A stretch of DNA of 6,001 nucleotides, taken from contig JAFOCY010000129.1 in the NCBI GenBank assembly GCA_017380995.1, positions 1-6,001 on the forward strand, written 5' to 3'. This DNA is from Oscillibacter sp. Its GTDB lineage: Bacteria; Bacillota; Clostridia; Oscillospirales; Oscillospiraceae. Both the position numbers and the translations under genes were made by a program. Positions 5,258-6,001 of the stretch are shown in pieces. The first letter of the stretch is position 1. Each line of letters begins with the position of its first letter. The notes below the pieces were generated by a model, which was given only the letters and a program-made list of their open reading frames with translations, ran no database searches and was not told where the DNA came from.

Positions 5258-6001
5258 ATGGATCAAAACAAAAAGAATAAGCGGCCCAAAAACGGCAAGG
5301 GCAGCAACTGGCGGGGCCTTGTGTCCCTGGTGAGCTGGGCGCTGCTGCTGACGATGCTGTTTTCCATCGGCGGGGACTTTATGACCGGCCAGGTCCGCCA
5401 CGCCGACTCTGTGGAGATCAACTACAGTGATTTCCGCAGCATGGTCAAGGCGGAGCAGGTGAGCTTCGTTGGCTTTGACAACGAGGAGGCCATCCTCATC
5501 GTGGAGCCTGCCGACGGGTATGTGTATACCGACGAGGAGAAAAACATCCACTACGTCTACGACGCGGAGGAAAAGCTCTACACCCCCCACGAGGTAAAGG
5601 ACAACGAATTCCTTCCCAAGGAAGGGACCGAGCCTGTGGCCCTGGAGCTGTTCACCGTAAAGGTGGAGACCAATGACGCCATCATCGCCTTCCTGGATGA
5701 GCACGGTGTCACGAACTACACCGAGGATTACCAGGCCCCCATGAGCGGCATCACCTACTTCCTCATCCAGATGCTCCCCCTGATCTTCTCCATCCTGGCC
5801 ATCACCCTCATCATGGGCATCATGGCCAAAAAGGGCATGGGCGGCATGGGCGGCATCGGCGGCGTGGGCAAGGCCAACGCCAAGGTGTATATGGAAAAGT
5901 CCACCGGCGTCACCTTCAAGGATGTTGCCGGTCAGGACGAGGCCAAGGAGTCCCTGACGGAGATCATCGACTTCCTCCACAACCCCGGCAAGTACACCGA
6001 G
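5258..6001 (+). CDS. ftsH: ATP-dependent zinc metalloprotease FtsH, N-terminal part (cut by window edge)
   Basis: 248 codons are open to the right edge. FtsH is normally over 600 residues, so the Walker A/B motifs and the HEXXH zinc protease site lie outside the window. Visible parts: a basic cytosolic N-terminus (1-19), membrane segment 1 (about 20-42), an extracellular domain (about 43-163) opening with INYSDF (54-59), membrane segment 2 (about 164-189), a glycine-rich linker (192-205), and the start of the AAA+ module, GVTFKDVAGQDEAKESL (217-233), which is the FtsH signature. FtsH forms a membrane hexamer that extracts and degrades misplaced membrane proteins and selected soluble regulators. 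The extracellular domain of about 120 residues is longer than the roughly 70 of E. coli FtsH, with an acidic, tyrosine-rich stretch at about 83-127. It has its own promoter, divergent from rlmB. The ATG at 5258 is the only sensible start given the AAAGGAG upstream. Confidence 0.96.
   Translation, partial: MDQNKKNKRPKNGKGSNWRGLVSLVSWALLLTMLFSIGGDFMTGQVRHADSVEINYSDFRSMVKAEQVSFVGFDNEEAILIVEPADGYVYTDEEKNIHYVYDAEEKLYTPHEVKDNEFLPKEGTEPVALELFTVKVETNDAIIAFLDEHGVTNYTEDYQAPMSGITYFLIQMLPLIFSILAITLIMGIMAKKGMGGMGGIGGVGKANAKVYMEKSTGVTFKDVAGQDEAKESLTEIIDFLHNPGKYTE

Noticed and set aside
5252..5980. 242-codon minus-strand open frame opposite ftsH
   Set aside because: The plus strand encodes an unmistakable FtsH N-terminus. 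The antisense product is a His/Asp/Gly-rich shadow.

Overview
The window reads as chromosomal DNA of a fairly GC-rich, Gram-positive, Clostridia-type bacterium. An Oscillospiraceae relative (Oscillibacter/Flavonifractor-like) is my best guess. This is an inference from GC-rich coding DNA, AT-rich intergenic gaps with sigma-A-type promoters, strong AGGAG ribosome binding sites, and the character of the proteins. I see no mobile element, CRISPR array, tRNA or rRNA, so this is core chromosome rather than an accessory island.

Layout, left to right. (1) Positions 1-1981, minus strand: an EF-G-like translational GTPase, cut by the left edge about 30-40 codons before its expected end. (2) Positions 1982-2246: an AT-rich gap holding its ribosome binding site, a GC-rich leader with hairpins, a probable promoter, and a strong terminator belonging to the next gene. 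(3) Positions 2247-4253, minus strand: a 668-residue membrane protein with the architecture of a P1-type (heavy-metal) ATPase but without the catalytic motifs. It appears to be a pseudo-ATPase with a long proline/glutamate-rich N-terminus. (4) Positions 4294-5064, minus strand: an RlmB/TrmH-type SPOUT 2'-O-ribose methyltransferase. (5) Positions 5065-5257: a divergent promoter region. (6) Positions 5258-6001, plus strand: the N-terminal 248 residues of the membrane AAA+ protease FtsH, cut by the right edge before the Walker A motif.

The methyltransferase and the pseudo-ATPase lie 40 bases apart on the same strand, with a promoter before the first and a terminator after the second. They probably form a two-gene transcript. 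The EF-G-like gene follows on the same strand but has its own promoter after the terminator. ftsH is transcribed divergently. Two genes concern the ribosome (rRNA methylation and a translation-factor paralogue) and one concerns membrane protein quality control. No single pathway visibly ties all four together.

The item most worth attention is the degenerate P-type ATPase. It is intact, has clean start and termination signals, and keeps eight predicted membrane segments and recognisable nucleotide/phosphorylation-domain remnants, yet it has lost the DKTG, TGES and GDGxND motifs. Secondary points are the altered GTPase motifs of the EF-G paralogue and a hairpin that would sequester the ftsH ribosome binding site.
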